A DNA stretch of 40,257 bases, from positions 1 through 40,257 of the IMG/VR virus record IMGVR_UViG_3300043436_003145. One strand, written 5' to 3'. This document shows positions 31,281 to 40,052 of this stretch, piece after piece; the first letter of the stretch is position 1; every line of letters starts with the position of its first letter. The stretch is from a virus. The notes below the pieces were generated by a model that saw only the letters and a list, made by a program, of their open reading frames with translations, made no database searches and was not told the DNA's origin. The position numbers and the translations under genes were made by a program.

Positions 31281-31876
31281 GGCACCGTGGCGGGTGTGGT
31301 TGTGTTGGTCGTTGTGGTGTTGGTGCTGGTCACCACAGTTGGAGTAGCCGTATTGTCAGTAATGCCGCCACCAGCAAGGCGACCACTGTTGCCAGAGTTT
31401 GACCCACTGTTTGCTCCTATGCTGTACGAACCTGCGCCAATTACACCATTGCCGCCGATGGTTGTCACGTTGGCCGCTGGCGCTTGAATCTGCGAGGCGA
31501 TGCCAACAAACGCTGCGTTGGTGCTGATGCCCAGAGCCGTGGCGTTATCGGACTGGCGCATACCCAAGCGGGTCTGCTTGTTGACGCTGTAGATTTGCCC
31601 AAAGGTTGGCAGCAACAGGCCCGTCCACTGCAGGGCGTAGTCAGCCCAGCTCTTGGGTGCATTGATCTGCGTGTTCTGTTGGGCGCTGCCCATCTGCAAA
31701 GACATGACAGCAGCAACTTTGGCCGTGGTGTCACCTTGCCGAGCGATGTCAGCAAGAGCCTGATACCGGGCTGTCTGGGCCGCTGCTTGGGCCTTGTGCG
31801 CGTCAGCGTATGCTTGGTACTCGGCGGTGGCGCAGCCTGTCAAAGACAGGGCGCAGAGGATGGCAAGTATTCTCAT
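31277..31876 (-). CDS. Phage lipoprotein with lipobox, lysis-region
   Basis: This 199-residue protein starts with a lipoprotein signal peptide MRILAILCALSLTGC; the lipobox LTGC places the lipid-modified cysteine at residue 15, so the mature protein is predicted to be anchored to a membrane from the periplasm. The mature part begins with an Ala/Gln-rich helix (about 20-65), has a short hydrophobic patch (WTGLLLPTFGQIY), and ends in a Gly/Asn/Thr-rich disordered tail (from about 150). AAGGAG precedes ATG. It heads the lysis cassette. It may be an outer-membrane spanin-like component, but it is long and lacks the usual o-spanin proline pattern. Confidence 0.75.
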   Translation of the reverse strand: MRILAILCALSLTGCATAEYQAYADAHKAQAAAQTARYQALADIARQGDTTAKVAAVMSLQMGSAQQNTQINAPKSWADYALQWTGLLLPTFGQIYSVNKQTRLGMRQSDNATALGISTNAAFVGIASQIQAPAANVTTIGGNGVIGAGSYSIGANSGSNSGNSGRLAGGGITDNTATPTVVTSTNTTTTNTTTPATVP

Positions 31877-31885
31877 GGCTACTCC

Positions 31886-33376
31886 TTATGGGTGGGAAAG
31901 CTTGTACGCGTCGAACTCGGCTTTAAGTTCTTGGATGGCTTGAACCAGCACGGGGATGAGTGACTGGTCGTTGAAGCGCAACTTCTCGTCGTCTTCGGCA
32001 TCGACAATAACAGGGGTGTCGCCTTCCAGCGCCAATACTTCCTGTGCCTTGAAACCGTAACGCAGCGGGCCGTGGCCTTCGGTTGCTTCACGGTCGATCT
32101 TGTAGCGGTAGGCTGTGGGCTTGAGACCAAGCACGAAAGCCAAGCCGTGCGGGACCGGAGCAAAGTCTGTTTTGTCCCGTGCGTCAGAGACAACAGTCCA
32201 CGCAACTTGCACATAGGCGTTGGTCACCGCAGTGGTGCCCATGCTGATGCGATCGTTCTGGTTGGTGATGGCAAAGACCGGCGAGATAGCCGACCCACTG
32301 GTTAAACCCCCAACGGCAATGTTGCCCGCACCCGTTGTGACCGCACGCATTGACGCACGGCCGATTGCCGTGTTGTTGGATGCTGTGGTGCCCGTGTACA
32401 TTGCGTCGTACCCAATGGCGACGTTGCTGTTGCCTTCCGTGATGGAGTACAACGATTGGAAACCCCATGCTGTGTTGTATCCGGCAGTGGTGGCTGTGAA
32501 CATCGACGCGTAGCCGCCAGCGGTGTTCTGCGGAGCAGAGGTGCTGGACCACAGCACTTGGTAACCAACGGCGGTGTTCGAGCTACCGTTACCGTTAAAC
32601 GCTGCTTGATGCCCAATAGCGGTGTTACCGCTGGCCGTGGTTAGGTTTTGCATTGATTGCTGGCCAACAGCAGTGTTGAACGTGCCCGAAGTAACACCGT
32701 TCAGCGCCAGATAGCCAAACGCTTGGTACCCACCCGAAGTGTCTTGCTTGCCGTACACGGTGCCCACCGCTGAAGGTGTGGCCACTGCGGGCGTTGTCGA
32801 AATGTTGCCAGACCCCAGCAGGCTGGTGCTGTTGATGGTTTTGATGTTTGTGCCGGACACCAACGTCTCTTGCGCCGACAGCGCTGTGCGTGCGTTTGCT
32901 GCTGTGGTAGAACCCGTGCCCCCAGATGTGATGGGCAGTGCTGTGCTCAGCGCCAGCGAGGTCAGGAACGTGACCTGAGCCCCAACGTCCGTGCCGTTGT
33001 TGTACACCACTGTGCGCGTGCCAGCAGGGACTGCCACCCCAGTTTGGCCAGACACCTTGACCGTCACCGTGTAGCTCGATCCGTTGATGATCAGGTATGG
33101 CTTCTGAATGGCGGGAACATTCACCGTGCCTGCAGCCGACACCGCGCCAGCGTCGATGTTCAAGCACAGAGCCCGGGCATCCTGCGCAGCGTTGGTGTTG
33201 GACAGCGTCAGGGTTGCCACGTTGGCCGTGAAGTCTGCGGCTTCCAGAGTGGCCATGCCCACGATGGCCTGCTCGATGGCGGTTCCAATGTTGGCGTTGG
33301 TCGTGGTGCCCCAGACGCCTGACTGCTCACCGTTGCCGATCAGCTCGAACTTGAGGTTGGAGAATGTGCTGGACAT
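31886..33376 (-). CDS. Tail fibre with YadA-like head repeats and S74 chaperone
   Basis: This 496-residue fibre starts with a virion-attachment region (about 1-190). Around 215-360 a run of short repeats of the (S/N)NTAVG, NTAIG and NVAIG type follows, which in YadA-like adhesins form trimeric left-handed beta-rolls. The last 100 residues carry the S74 intramolecular chaperone: VVSDARDKTDF gives the nucleophile Ser397 with Asp398 and Lys402, where the trimer is expected to cut itself after folding. Then follow RYGFKAQEV and a C-terminal helix. It probably binds the host surface. The S74 domain is nearly the same as that of the larger fibre encoded just upstream. AAGGAAAC precedes ATG. Confidence 0.88.
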   Translation of the reverse strand: MSSTFSNLKFELIGNGEQSGVWGTTTNANIGTAIEQAIVGMATLEAADFTANVATLTLSNTNAAQDARALCLNIDAGAVSAAGTVNVPAIQKPYLIINGSSYTVTVKVSGQTGVAVPAGTRTVVYNNGTDVGAQVTFLTSLALSTALPITSGGTGSTTAANARTALSAQETLVSGTNIKTINSTSLLGSGNISTTPAVATPSAVGTVYGKQDTSGGYQAFGYLALNGVTSGTFNTAVGQQSMQNLTTASGNTAIGHQAAFNGNGSSNTAVGYQVLWSSTSAPQNTAGGYASMFTATTAGYNTAWGFQSLYSITEGNSNVAIGYDAMYTGTTASNNTAIGRASMRAVTTGAGNIAVGGLTSGSAISPVFAITNQNDRISMGTTAVTNAYVQVAWTVVSDARDKTDFAPVPHGLAFVLGLKPTAYRYKIDREATEGHGPLRYGFKAQEVLALEGDTPVIVDAEDDEKLRFNDQSLIPVLVQAIQELKAEFDAYKLSHP

Positions 33377-33377
33377 G

Positions 33378-36300
33378 TCAGTTTCCTTTTAATGCGGCGA
33401 CGTCCGCCTTGAGCTGGTCGATGATAACTTGCTGCTCTTGAATGGCTTTAGCCAAAATGGCCAGCAAGTTCTGGTCGTTGAAGTACAACTTCTCTGGAGT
33501 CCCCGCGTCAATGACCACCGGGTTGTCCCCTTCAAGCTCAAGGATGTCCTGCGCTTTGAAACCGTACCGCAGCGGGCCGTGGCCTTCGGTTGCATCACGC
33601 GACTCTTTGAAGCGGTATGCAGTGGGCTTGAGTTTTGTTACAAAATCCAAGCCGTGCGGAACCGGGGCAAAGTCCGTTTTGTCTCGGGCATCTGACACTA
33701 CAGTCCACGCAACCTGCACGTAGGCGTTTGTAATCGCCCCCGTACCCATGCTGATGTAGTTGCTTTGCGTCGTAATGTTAAATACTGGGTTGTTGCCCCC
33801 GGCAGCATTCAGACCGCCGATAGCTACGTTGCCAGAACCTGTAGACATGGAAAAGCCCGCATACTGGCCCAGACAGATGTTACGGTTGCCTGTCGTTATG
33901 CTGTACCCAGCGTACATGCCTAAAAGAACGCCGCCTGCGGCGCTAGTCCCGCTGTACCCTGCTTGGAAGCCAACCGCCACGTTTTCGCCGTTAGACGGTG
34001 TCCCGGAGGGGGAAAGGTTGTACAGGGCGTCGTGCCCAATGGCTACGTTTGAACCTGACCCCACGCAAGTCCGCAAGGTGTTGTTCCCCATGGCTATGTT
34101 TCGGGACCCTGTAGTACAAGCAATCAAGGAGTCAGACCCCACGGCCGTGTTAAAACTGCCCGAGGAAATAAGCTGCCCTGCGCTCCGACCCACAGCTGTG
34201 TTTCCCGCACCGCTGGTGACCGCGCTCAAAACGCCGGAGCCGACAGCAGTGTTATTACTGCCGGACAAAGAAAAAGAGTTTAGTGTGGCGTTTCCCACGG
34301 CCACGTTGGTGAAGTTAACTGGTTGCCAAAGCCACGTACTTCCAACAATGATTTTTGTCCCGTCCCAAAGCAAGTTGGACGAAGCGCCAAACGTGCCGCC
34401 GTTGTTAAACTGAATTTGTTGGCTGCTGCCCGCAGGTGTCGTAGTAGGCGCTGCTACCCACGATGGCGCTGCAGCGCCGTTGGAGCGCAAAAACTGGCCA
34501 GAAGAACCTGCTGCCAACTGTACGGTTGTGCCCGCAGCCGATTGGTACGGGATTGTGCCCGCGCTGCCGCCAGCCAAGTTTGTTGCGGTGGTCGCAGTGC
34601 TTGCAAGCAGCGATGTGAGGGTGGGGCCAGCAAGCACCGTTCCGTAACTGCTGTTGTTTAGCTGCGCAACCCAGCCTGATTGCCAATTGCTGGCCGCATA
34701 GTTTGAGTAGCCCGCCTGCACGTCTGTGACAGAGACAACCGGGAAATTCCAATAGTCACCGATGTTTCCGATAAAGAAAGAGTGTCGAGTACCATCCCAA
34801 CCCCACCGCGTATTTAACGCTGCGCGGCTGCCTGTCAGCATGTATGCAAACTGGTTTGCAATACCGCCACCGTAGATGTACGCCCCGCAACGAATGTCAA
34901 ACGACTGTCCGTCATATGTCCAGACGGTGATGGTCATCCGAAACATTGAATTGGTGGCCGCTGCAGGCAACTGGATTTGAATTGCGCCGTTACCGCCGCT
35001 GGTGTAAAAAGCCGCTCCCCCGGGACTGACCACTCGCAATGAAGCATTACCGCCAGAGACATCTGTCAAGGCTCGCGTGGTGTTTATGCTCCCTGTCTGA
35101 AAGTCGCCGTTGCTGTCACGCGCCACGATTGCGTTGGTGGTGTTGGCGCTTGTCGCGTTGGATGTGACGGTGAACGTCGCATTCCCTGCTTGGTTGGCAG
35201 CGAAAGTCTGTGAACCCGACAGGCCAGTGCCCGACACGTTCATTGTAAGCGTGCCGTTGTTGACGTTGGCCGCTGTGGTGGCTGTCGATGCGTTGCCATT
35301 CAAGGCAGCAGTGATCGTGCCAGCACTGAAGTTACCCGAGCCATCCCGAGCAACAATCGCATTGGCGGTGTTTGTGTTTGTTGCGTTGCTGGTAACGGTG
35401 AACGTAGCGGCAGCGGACTGGTTGGCCGTGAAAGTCTGCGAACCTGACAGGCCCGTGCCCGACACGTTCATTGTGAGCGTGCCGTTGTTGACGTTGGCCG
35501 CTGTGGTGGCTGTGGTGGCGTTGCCACTCAAAGCCGCAGTAATCACGTTTGCACTAAAGTTGCCGGAGGCATCCCGAGCAACGATGGTCGAAGCGGTGTT
35601 TGTGTTTGTTGCGTTTGTGGCCAGCGTGACTGCGCCGGAGCCGTTGTAACTCGTGCCGGTCAGGTAGGTGCCGAACGTCAGGGTGTTCAAGTTGCTGCCC
35701 AAGGCCACGCCCGAGATCGTGCCAGCACTCCATGTGAACGCAGAGCCGTTCCAATTCAAGACTTGGTTGGAGGCTGTTGGGGCGGTGATGAAAGCCGAGA
35801 TGCCCGCGCTGGTCTGGTACGCGATCCGGTTGGCCGCGCCACCTGCAAGGTTGGTCGCTGTGGTCGCGCTCGTTGCTGCGCCAGACAAAGTGGCCGTGAT
35901 GGTCCCTGCGCTGAAGTTGCCCGAGGCGTCACGCGCTACAACCTTGGATGCTGTATTGGCGTCCGTGGCATCCACGGCAAAGGTGCGAGCTGCAGAGCCA
36001 TCAAACGTGCCGCCAGAGGTCAGGAAGCTCCCAGCCGTCAGTGCGTTGGCCACCGAGCCAGCTTGGCCAGAGATGTTGCCCGAGACCGCTGCGCCCGAGA
36101 TGGCGATAGCCGTGGGCGTGACACCTGTGACTTGGCCCTGTGCGTTGGTGGTGATCACCGGGACAGAGGACGCGGAGCCGTACGTGCCCGCAGTGCCGAT
36201 GTTGTCGATGTTGAACGTGTAGGAAGGTGACTCGCTCAGGCCCGTGCCTGCCGTATAGGTGATCGGCGCAGAGAACTGCTGGAACACAATCGCGGTTGTG

Positions 36301-37151
36301 CCGATGGTGATCGGAGGTGGTGTCTGCTGTACCCAAGCAGTGTTGACGTTGGCCGTGCCGCTGGTCACCAAGAAGAAGTCACCCTCGTCAATCTGGTCAA
36401 CCCCGGTTCCAACAGAATCCATGTCTGTTGAGCGGGTCAGGATGTATGGCGTTCCAGCAGAACCGACCTGCGTGACAACGTAGACGCCGTTATTGGCTCC
36501 GGCCACTTCGTTCTTGACCAGTATCCGTTCTGCAACAATAGTCAGGGTCGAGTCTACCGACAGAGCGCCGTTGGTATTGCCTGTGAGCGTTGCCCCAACT
36601 CCGGCTGTGCCGTTGTTGTACGTGTTTGCTGGCAGAGCGGCCGTGGTGGCCAAGGCCACCGCTTCATGGAAGTGAATGCCCGATGCAATGGCGTCAGCGT
36701 ATTCTTTGTTGACAATGTCCGTGTTGTTGACCGGGGCCGTGGCGACAGTGCCCGCCGTGATGTTGGCCGTAGTGATGTTGGCCGTGCTGGTGCCCAGAGT
36801 CCCGATGTCCAGCGTTGTGACGGCAGAGCCCGCTGCGTCCAGATACACCGCACGCGACGATGGGTATGTGACAAACACGTCCTTGGAGCCAGCGCCAAAG
36901 TTCACCAGCGAGCCAGCATTGCTGGACGACACCACCGTGGTCCGGGACAGGGTTGTGCCCGAGGCTGTATAGGTTCCAACACCTACCTCCCAATCGCCAG
37001 ATGTTGCGTCCGCGATGGCGTAGAAGGTCTGGTTGCCATCACCAACAGCAGCAAACGACTGGAACCCTGCGGCTGCGCCAGCCAACGTCACCGTGCCAGT
37101 GCCCGTTGTTGTGGTCGTTTCCTTGACGCGATCTTTGAGTACCAGTGCCAT
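33378..37151 (-). CDS. Large tail fibre with repeats and S74 chaperone
   Basis: This 1257-residue fibre begins MALVLKDRVKETTTTTGTGTVTL, an N-terminus I associate with phage fibres that dock on the tail. The middle has long Thr/Asn/Ala-rich repeats, including a 76-residue unit (VNNGTLTMNVSGTGLSGSQT) present in two full copies and part of a third (about 500-680). A globular domain near 740-850 (MFRMTITVWTYDGQSFDIR, SRAALNTRWGWDG) may bind the receptor. YadA-like NTAVG repeats lie near 970-1110. The S74 chaperone starts at Ser1153 in VVSDARDKTDF, close to that of the smaller fibre. AAGGACTC precedes ATG. Confidence 0.88.
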   Translation of the reverse strand: MALVLKDRVKETTTTTGTGTVTLAGAAAGFQSFAAVGDGNQTFYAIADATSGDWEVGVGTYTASGTTLSRTTVVSSSNAGSLVNFGAGSKDVFVTYPSSRAVYLDAAGSAVTTLDIGTLGTSTANITTANITAGTVATAPVNNTDIVNKEYADAIASGIHFHEAVALATTAALPANTYNNGTAGVGATLTGNTNGALSVDSTLTIVAERILVKNEVAGANNGVYVVTQVGSAGTPYILTRSTDMDSVGTGVDQIDEGDFFLVTSGTANVNTAWVQQTPPPITIGTTAIVFQQFSAPITYTAGTGLSESPSYTFNIDNIGTAGTYGSASSVPVITTNAQGQVTGVTPTAIAISGAAVSGNISGQAGSVANALTAGSFLTSGGTFDGSAARTFAVDATDANTASKVVARDASGNFSAGTITATLSGAATSATTATNLAGGAANRIAYQTSAGISAFITAPTASNQVLNWNGSAFTWSAGTISGVALGSNLNTLTFGTYLTGTSYNGSGAVTLATNATNTNTASTIVARDASGNFSANVITAALSGNATTATTAANVNNGTLTMNVSGTGLSGSQTFTANQSAAATFTVTSNATNTNTANAIVARDGSGNFSAGTITAALNGNASTATTAANVNNGTLTMNVSGTGLSGSQTFAANQAGNATFTVTSNATSANTTNAIVARDSNGDFQTGSINTTRALTDVSGGNASLRVVSPGGAAFYTSGGNGAIQIQLPAAATNSMFRMTITVWTYDGQSFDIRCGAYIYGGGIANQFAYMLTGSRAALNTRWGWDGTRHSFFIGNIGDYWNFPVVSVTDVQAGYSNYAASNWQSGWVAQLNNSSYGTVLAGPTLTSLLASTATTATNLAGGSAGTIPYQSAAGTTVQLAAGSSGQFLRSNGAAAPSWVAAPTTTPAGSSQQIQFNNGGTFGASSNLLWDGTKIIVGSTWLWQPVNFTNVAVGNATLNSFSLSGSNNTAVGSGVLSAVTSGAGNTAVGRSAGQLISSGSFNTAVGSDSLIACTTGSRNIAMGNNTLRTCVGSGSNVAIGHDALYNLSPSGTPSNGENVAVGFQAGYSGTSAAGGVLLGMYAGYSITTGNRNICLGQYAGFSMSTGSGNVAIGGLNAAGGNNPVFNITTQSNYISMGTGAITNAYVQVAWTVVSDARDKTDFAPVPHGLDFVTKLKPTAYRFKESRDATEGHGPLRYGFKAQDILELEGDNPVVIDAGTPEKLYFNDQNLLAILAKAIQEQQVIIDQLKADVAALKGN
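35110..35650 (-). repeat. 228-bp repeat in the large fibre gene
   Basis: Blocks starting near 35120, 35348 and 35577 are similar. The sequence GTGCCCGACACGTTCATTG recurs exactly 228 bases apart (35227 and 35455), and the next 50 bases match with few changes. It encodes the 76-residue fibre repeat and could recombine, changing fibre length. Confidence 0.85.
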
Positions 37152-37160
37152 TTTGAGTCC

Positions 37161-38120
37161 TTACGACGGTAGTTGAGTCCAGCCGGGAGACTGAGCGTCG
37201 TTGACCTCAGTCCATCCACTACCTTGGGTGTTTACAATATTTTGCCAATCGGGGTTCTGCGTGTCATCAATGACCGCCCAAACCAAAGCCCCGCCAATCG
37301 AGATGAACAGCTGCACACCTGTCACCGAGACGTTGGCGACACGCAGCACGGAAAGTAGGTCTGCCGCAGACGCGGCTTCTGAAATAACCCCGATGGCCTG
37401 CACTTGCGCAGCCGCTGAATCAAGCGCCGCAGCAGCCTCCGCAACAGCCGCTATAAGGGCCCGAGATGCGTTTGACTGGTCGAGCGCTGTCACCAGCTCT
37501 GCAACTGAAGCAAAAGTGGCGGAGGTGGCTGTGAACGTGCTGTTGACCTGCGCAGCTTCTGTAATTGCTGCAACTGCCGCCGCTTGGCTTGAGAACACCG
37601 CTGCCGCGTTGGCCTGCTCTGCCAACGCCGCCAAAAAGCTACCGGCCGCAGTAGAGGCGTCAGTAGCCGTTGCCCCTTCGGCAACTAGCGCGGCGAAAAA
37701 GTTGTTCGCGGAAAACTCTTCAGAAAAAACAACTGCCGATTCGCTGATAGACGCAATTGCCGCCGCCAAAGCAGAGACCACATCGCTGGTGGAGGCACCT
37801 TCAGCAACTGCAGCAAACACCGCCGACAAGGCTGCTGGAGCATCAAGCGCTGCTGCCAACTCCGAAACGGTTGCAACCGTGTCAGTCCGGGCTGCCACTG
37901 TCTCAGAACTCGTAGCGGTTTCGCTTTGTGTTGCCAACAGCGCGGCAATGACTGCCTGCGTTTCTGCGGCAGCCGCTGCCTCAAATGCAAGACCGCCGCG
38001 AGTGCTGACCGTGCTTACCAAATCTGTGGCTGCTGCGGTGTCTGCCAAAGAAGCGAACACCGCCCTGCCCCCTAAAGAAGCAAAAGGTGCTTGGGCAAAC
38101 GTGACATCACCAAACACCAC
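37161..38120 (-). CDS. Ala-rich repeat protein with Trp repeat C-terminus
   Basis: Translation probably starts at GTG 38120 or the adjacent GTG, after AAGGT. Roughly the first 270 of 319 residues consist of degenerate units of about 20 residues based on FxAxVAExAxAxDxxSA, built mostly of Ala, Ser, Thr, Val and acidic residues. The C-terminus changes style: VQLFISIGGALVWAVID, then three Trp units, QNPDWQNI, QGSGWTEV and QSPGWTQL. The regular F/E/D spacing suggests a solenoid or a helical stalk. It lies between small structural genes and the large fibre, so it may be a tail or fibre-connecting part. I know no function for the family. Confidence 0.75.
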   Translation of the reverse strand: MVFGDVTFAQAPFASLGGRAVFASLADTAAATDLVSTVSTRGGLAFEAAAAAETQAVIAALLATQSETATSSETVAARTDTVATVSELAAALDAPAALSAVFAAVAEGASTSDVVSALAAAIASISESAVVFSEEFSANNFFAALVAEGATATDASTAAGSFLAALAEQANAAAVFSSQAAAVAAITEAAQVNSTFTATSATFASVAELVTALDQSNASRALIAAVAEAAAALDSAAAQVQAIGVISEAASAADLLSVLRVANVSVTGVQLFISIGGALVWAVIDDTQNPDWQNIVNTQGSGWTEVNDAQSPGWTQLPS

Positions 38121-38129
38121 GCTACCTTA

Positions 38130-38705
38130 TCAGGCTGCGTCAAGCGAGAACTGGTACGTTACGCTCAGAGTGTCACCGCTGTCCACGATCTTGTCGCCGC
38201 CGGTAAAGTCGCCAGCAGAAAACAAAATGCCAGAAGTGCCCGAGTTGACGCTGCATAGGAACGCGCCTGCAATAGTTTGCGCGCTGGCGTTCATGGTAAA
38301 CACCGAAGGTGCTGCAGAGTTGCTGATCACCGATGGGTCAGCAGTCGTGGCCGTGCCAAACGTGACAGCCTTGCGGTTGCCTGTGTAGTTGGTGTTTTCT
38401 GTCCAGCCTGCGTGCGAGGCCAGCGTATCAGCAGCGGCGAAGGTTGTGCCGGAGCCGGGGCCTGTTACGAGCCCCAAGAACCAAGCGGCCGTGTAGCCAG
38501 AGCCAGCAAAGTACTTGCTGTTCATGTCCTGTAGGCCTTCGTTGACCACAAGGTTGTGGAAGGTGTCAGCCCACTTCAGGTTGCCCGAAGCGTCGCGGCA
38601 CTCCACGGAGTAGACGCCCCCGGCACGAGCACTGTCGGCCCCGGTAGGACGCAAAATTGACGACGCGGTCAGGACGTCTTGGGCTTTGCTTTGTTCTGTA
38701 CTCAT
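38130..38705 (-). CDS. Structural protein, probable tail/virion decoration
   Basis: This 191-residue protein has an unstructured N-terminal 25 residues, then GVYSVECRDASGNLKWADTF followed by HNLVVNEGLQDMNSKYF and YTAAWFLGLVTG. This pattern I associate with beta-rich virion proteins of many tailed phages. The rest is beta-strand and Ser/Thr/Gly-rich and ends in SVTYQFSLDAA. AAGGACATATC precedes ATG, and it is ten bases from the next gene. It is probably a minor tail or capsid decoration protein; the exact role is unknown. Confidence 0.7.
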   Translation of the reverse strand: MSTEQSKAQDVLTASSILRPTGADSARAGGVYSVECRDASGNLKWADTFHNLVVNEGLQDMNSKYFAGSGYTAAWFLGLVTGPGSGTTFAAADTLASHAGWTENTNYTGNRKAVTFGTATTADPSVISNSAAPSVFTMNASAQTIAGAFLCSVNSGTSGILFSAGDFTGGDKIVDSGDTLSVTYQFSLDAA

Positions 38706-38714
38706 GATATGTCC

Positions 38715-39161
38715 TTACGAGATGCGCACAATGGCGCTGTTGGCATCGGCAGTTGGAAAAATGATTTGGAAGGTGTCGTTGCTCACGGTCTTGTCCGCGC
38801 CAAAGTCCAGAACAGCCACGGACTTATTGCCCTCGGTGCTGTTGTAGATCAAGGCTGCGCGCGCCGTAAAGGTGGCGCTGGTCCAAGAAGAGTTGGCGAA
38901 GCTGAAAAAGGCCGTTGGGGTGCCACTGCCGTTGTTGGCTGCCACCGGAGTTACCGTGATGACCAACGTGTTGCCGCCAGCCGTGTAGCCTGCGCCAACG
39001 ACCTCGCCCGTCGTGGTGTACGCCGCAGTGGCGTAGCCAAGGTCGGCAGCCGCTGTGTACAGCGCGATCTTGAACGTATCGGGCGATGTGGGGCCAAAGT
39101 TGTGGATGCCTTGCGGCAGCTCGACCTTGAACGACGTGGTTGCGGTTTGAAGAATTGCCAT
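38715..39161 (-). CDS. Small beta-rich structural protein
   Basis: This 148-residue protein reads as an all-beta domain: a helix-poor start (MAILQTATTSFKVELPQG), PDTFKIALYTAAADLG, GEVVGAGYTAGGNTL and TARAALIYNS followed by a VAVLDFG strand. This motif set recurs in small virion proteins encoded near adaptor and fibre genes. It starts one base after the adaptor gene stop without a clear Shine-Dalgarno, so it is probably coupled. I assign it to the virion from position and composition only. Confidence 0.7.
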   Translation of the reverse strand: MAILQTATTSFKVELPQGIHNFGPTSPDTFKIALYTAAADLGYATAAYTTTGEVVGAGYTAGGNTLVITVTPVAANNGSGTPTAFFSFANSSWTSATFTARAALIYNSTEGNKSVAVLDFGADKTVSNDTFQIIFPTADANSAIVRIS

Positions 39162-39162
39162 A

Positions 39163-39843
39163 TCAGGTCACCCCGTTGTTTTGAGGTAGGGGCGCTACGC
39201 GGAATTGGCCGCTTCTGTAAGCGTCCGAACGCTCCAGCCCATCCCCCAGACGCTTGGCCAAACCAAGCGCTTCCTTGAACTTGCCGTCGTACAACGCCAT
39301 CATGTCGGCCTCACCCTTCATGTACGTGTATGCCTCAACCAACGCGCCGTACAGCAGCACGCTGTCAAGGTTGTCACCCAGCCACGAAGTGCCCGCGTCA
39401 ACAATTGACGGGGGGTAGAAGAAGTAGTGAAGCTCCACCACATACGTGGCGTTTGGTGTGGGGCCCAAGATAAACGTCAGCTCGTTGATGTCACTGGACT
39501 GCGGACCAAACAGCGCGTAGTACTTTGGGAACCCCACGCTAGATGGAACGGGGTACGCCTGTCGGATGAAGTTGACATCTTTGTTGAGCAGGTACTCGTA
39601 CGCGCCCGTGGCGTTGTCCACAACCGCGATCGAGTACACCGACAGGAAGTCAGCCGGGCACGCCAGATACTTGTTGGCGCTGGTGGTTGAGCCGGTCACG
39701 TTTTTGCGCAGCGAGGGGAACTGCACCATGTTGAAGATGCGCTGCTCAGCCTGCTTCACAAACAACGGAACCTCCGCCTCAAAAGCGGTGTCTTGGTTGT
39801 CTGTGTAGGCGATGATTGCCGCCTTCAACTGGGTGTAGTTCAT
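39163..39843 (-). CDS. Head-tail adaptor protein
   Basis: This 226-residue protein begins with a helix (MNYTQLKAAIIAYTDN), then VPLFVKQAEQRIFNMVQFPSLRKN, and later SWLGDNLDSVLLYGALVEAY. This is the layout of phage adaptors of the SU10/T7 gp11-like class, which form the ring between portal and tail. The strands include TFILGPTPNATYVVELHYF. The length is normal. GAGGACTGA precedes ATG. Its place ahead of the tail genes agrees. The family call is by pattern and not proven. Confidence 0.75.
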   Translation of the reverse strand: MNYTQLKAAIIAYTDNQDTAFEAEVPLFVKQAEQRIFNMVQFPSLRKNVTGSTTSANKYLACPADFLSVYSIAVVDNATGAYEYLLNKDVNFIRQAYPVPSSVGFPKYYALFGPQSSDINELTFILGPTPNATYVVELHYFFYPPSIVDAGTSWLGDNLDSVLLYGALVEAYTYMKGEADMMALYDGKFKEALGLAKRLGDGLERSDAYRSGQFRVAPLPQNNGVT

Positions 39844-39850
39844 TCAGTCC

Positions 39851-40051
39851 TCACGCCATGGGCCCACGGGCCATCGTGCCTTTGGTGGCTGCACCAGTGC
39901 CACGAATTTTGATACCGCTGGTTTTGACACCGGGGTACTCGTTACTGTGGTTACTGGCCACGGACACGTTGGTGTCTTGCATCGCTTTCACGGCCCCGGT
40001 CTTGGGCAGCACAGCGGGCTTGGCCGCTTTGGGTTGGTTGTACGTTGCCAT
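39851..40051 (-). CDS. Small conserved-looking virion protein, 66 residues
   Basis: This small basic protein is disordered in its first half (AAKPAVLPKTGAVK) and ends GIKIRGTGAATKGTMARGPMA, a tail I recognise as recurrent next to adaptor genes in phages. A run of G's with AAGG serves as ribosome-binding site. It starts two bases after the next upstream gene stop. Virion association is inferred from position. Confidence 0.7.
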   Translation of the reverse strand: MATYNQPKAAKPAVLPKTGAVKAMQDTNVSVASNHSNEYPGVKTSGIKIRGTGAATKGTMARGPMA

Positions 40052-40052
40052 A

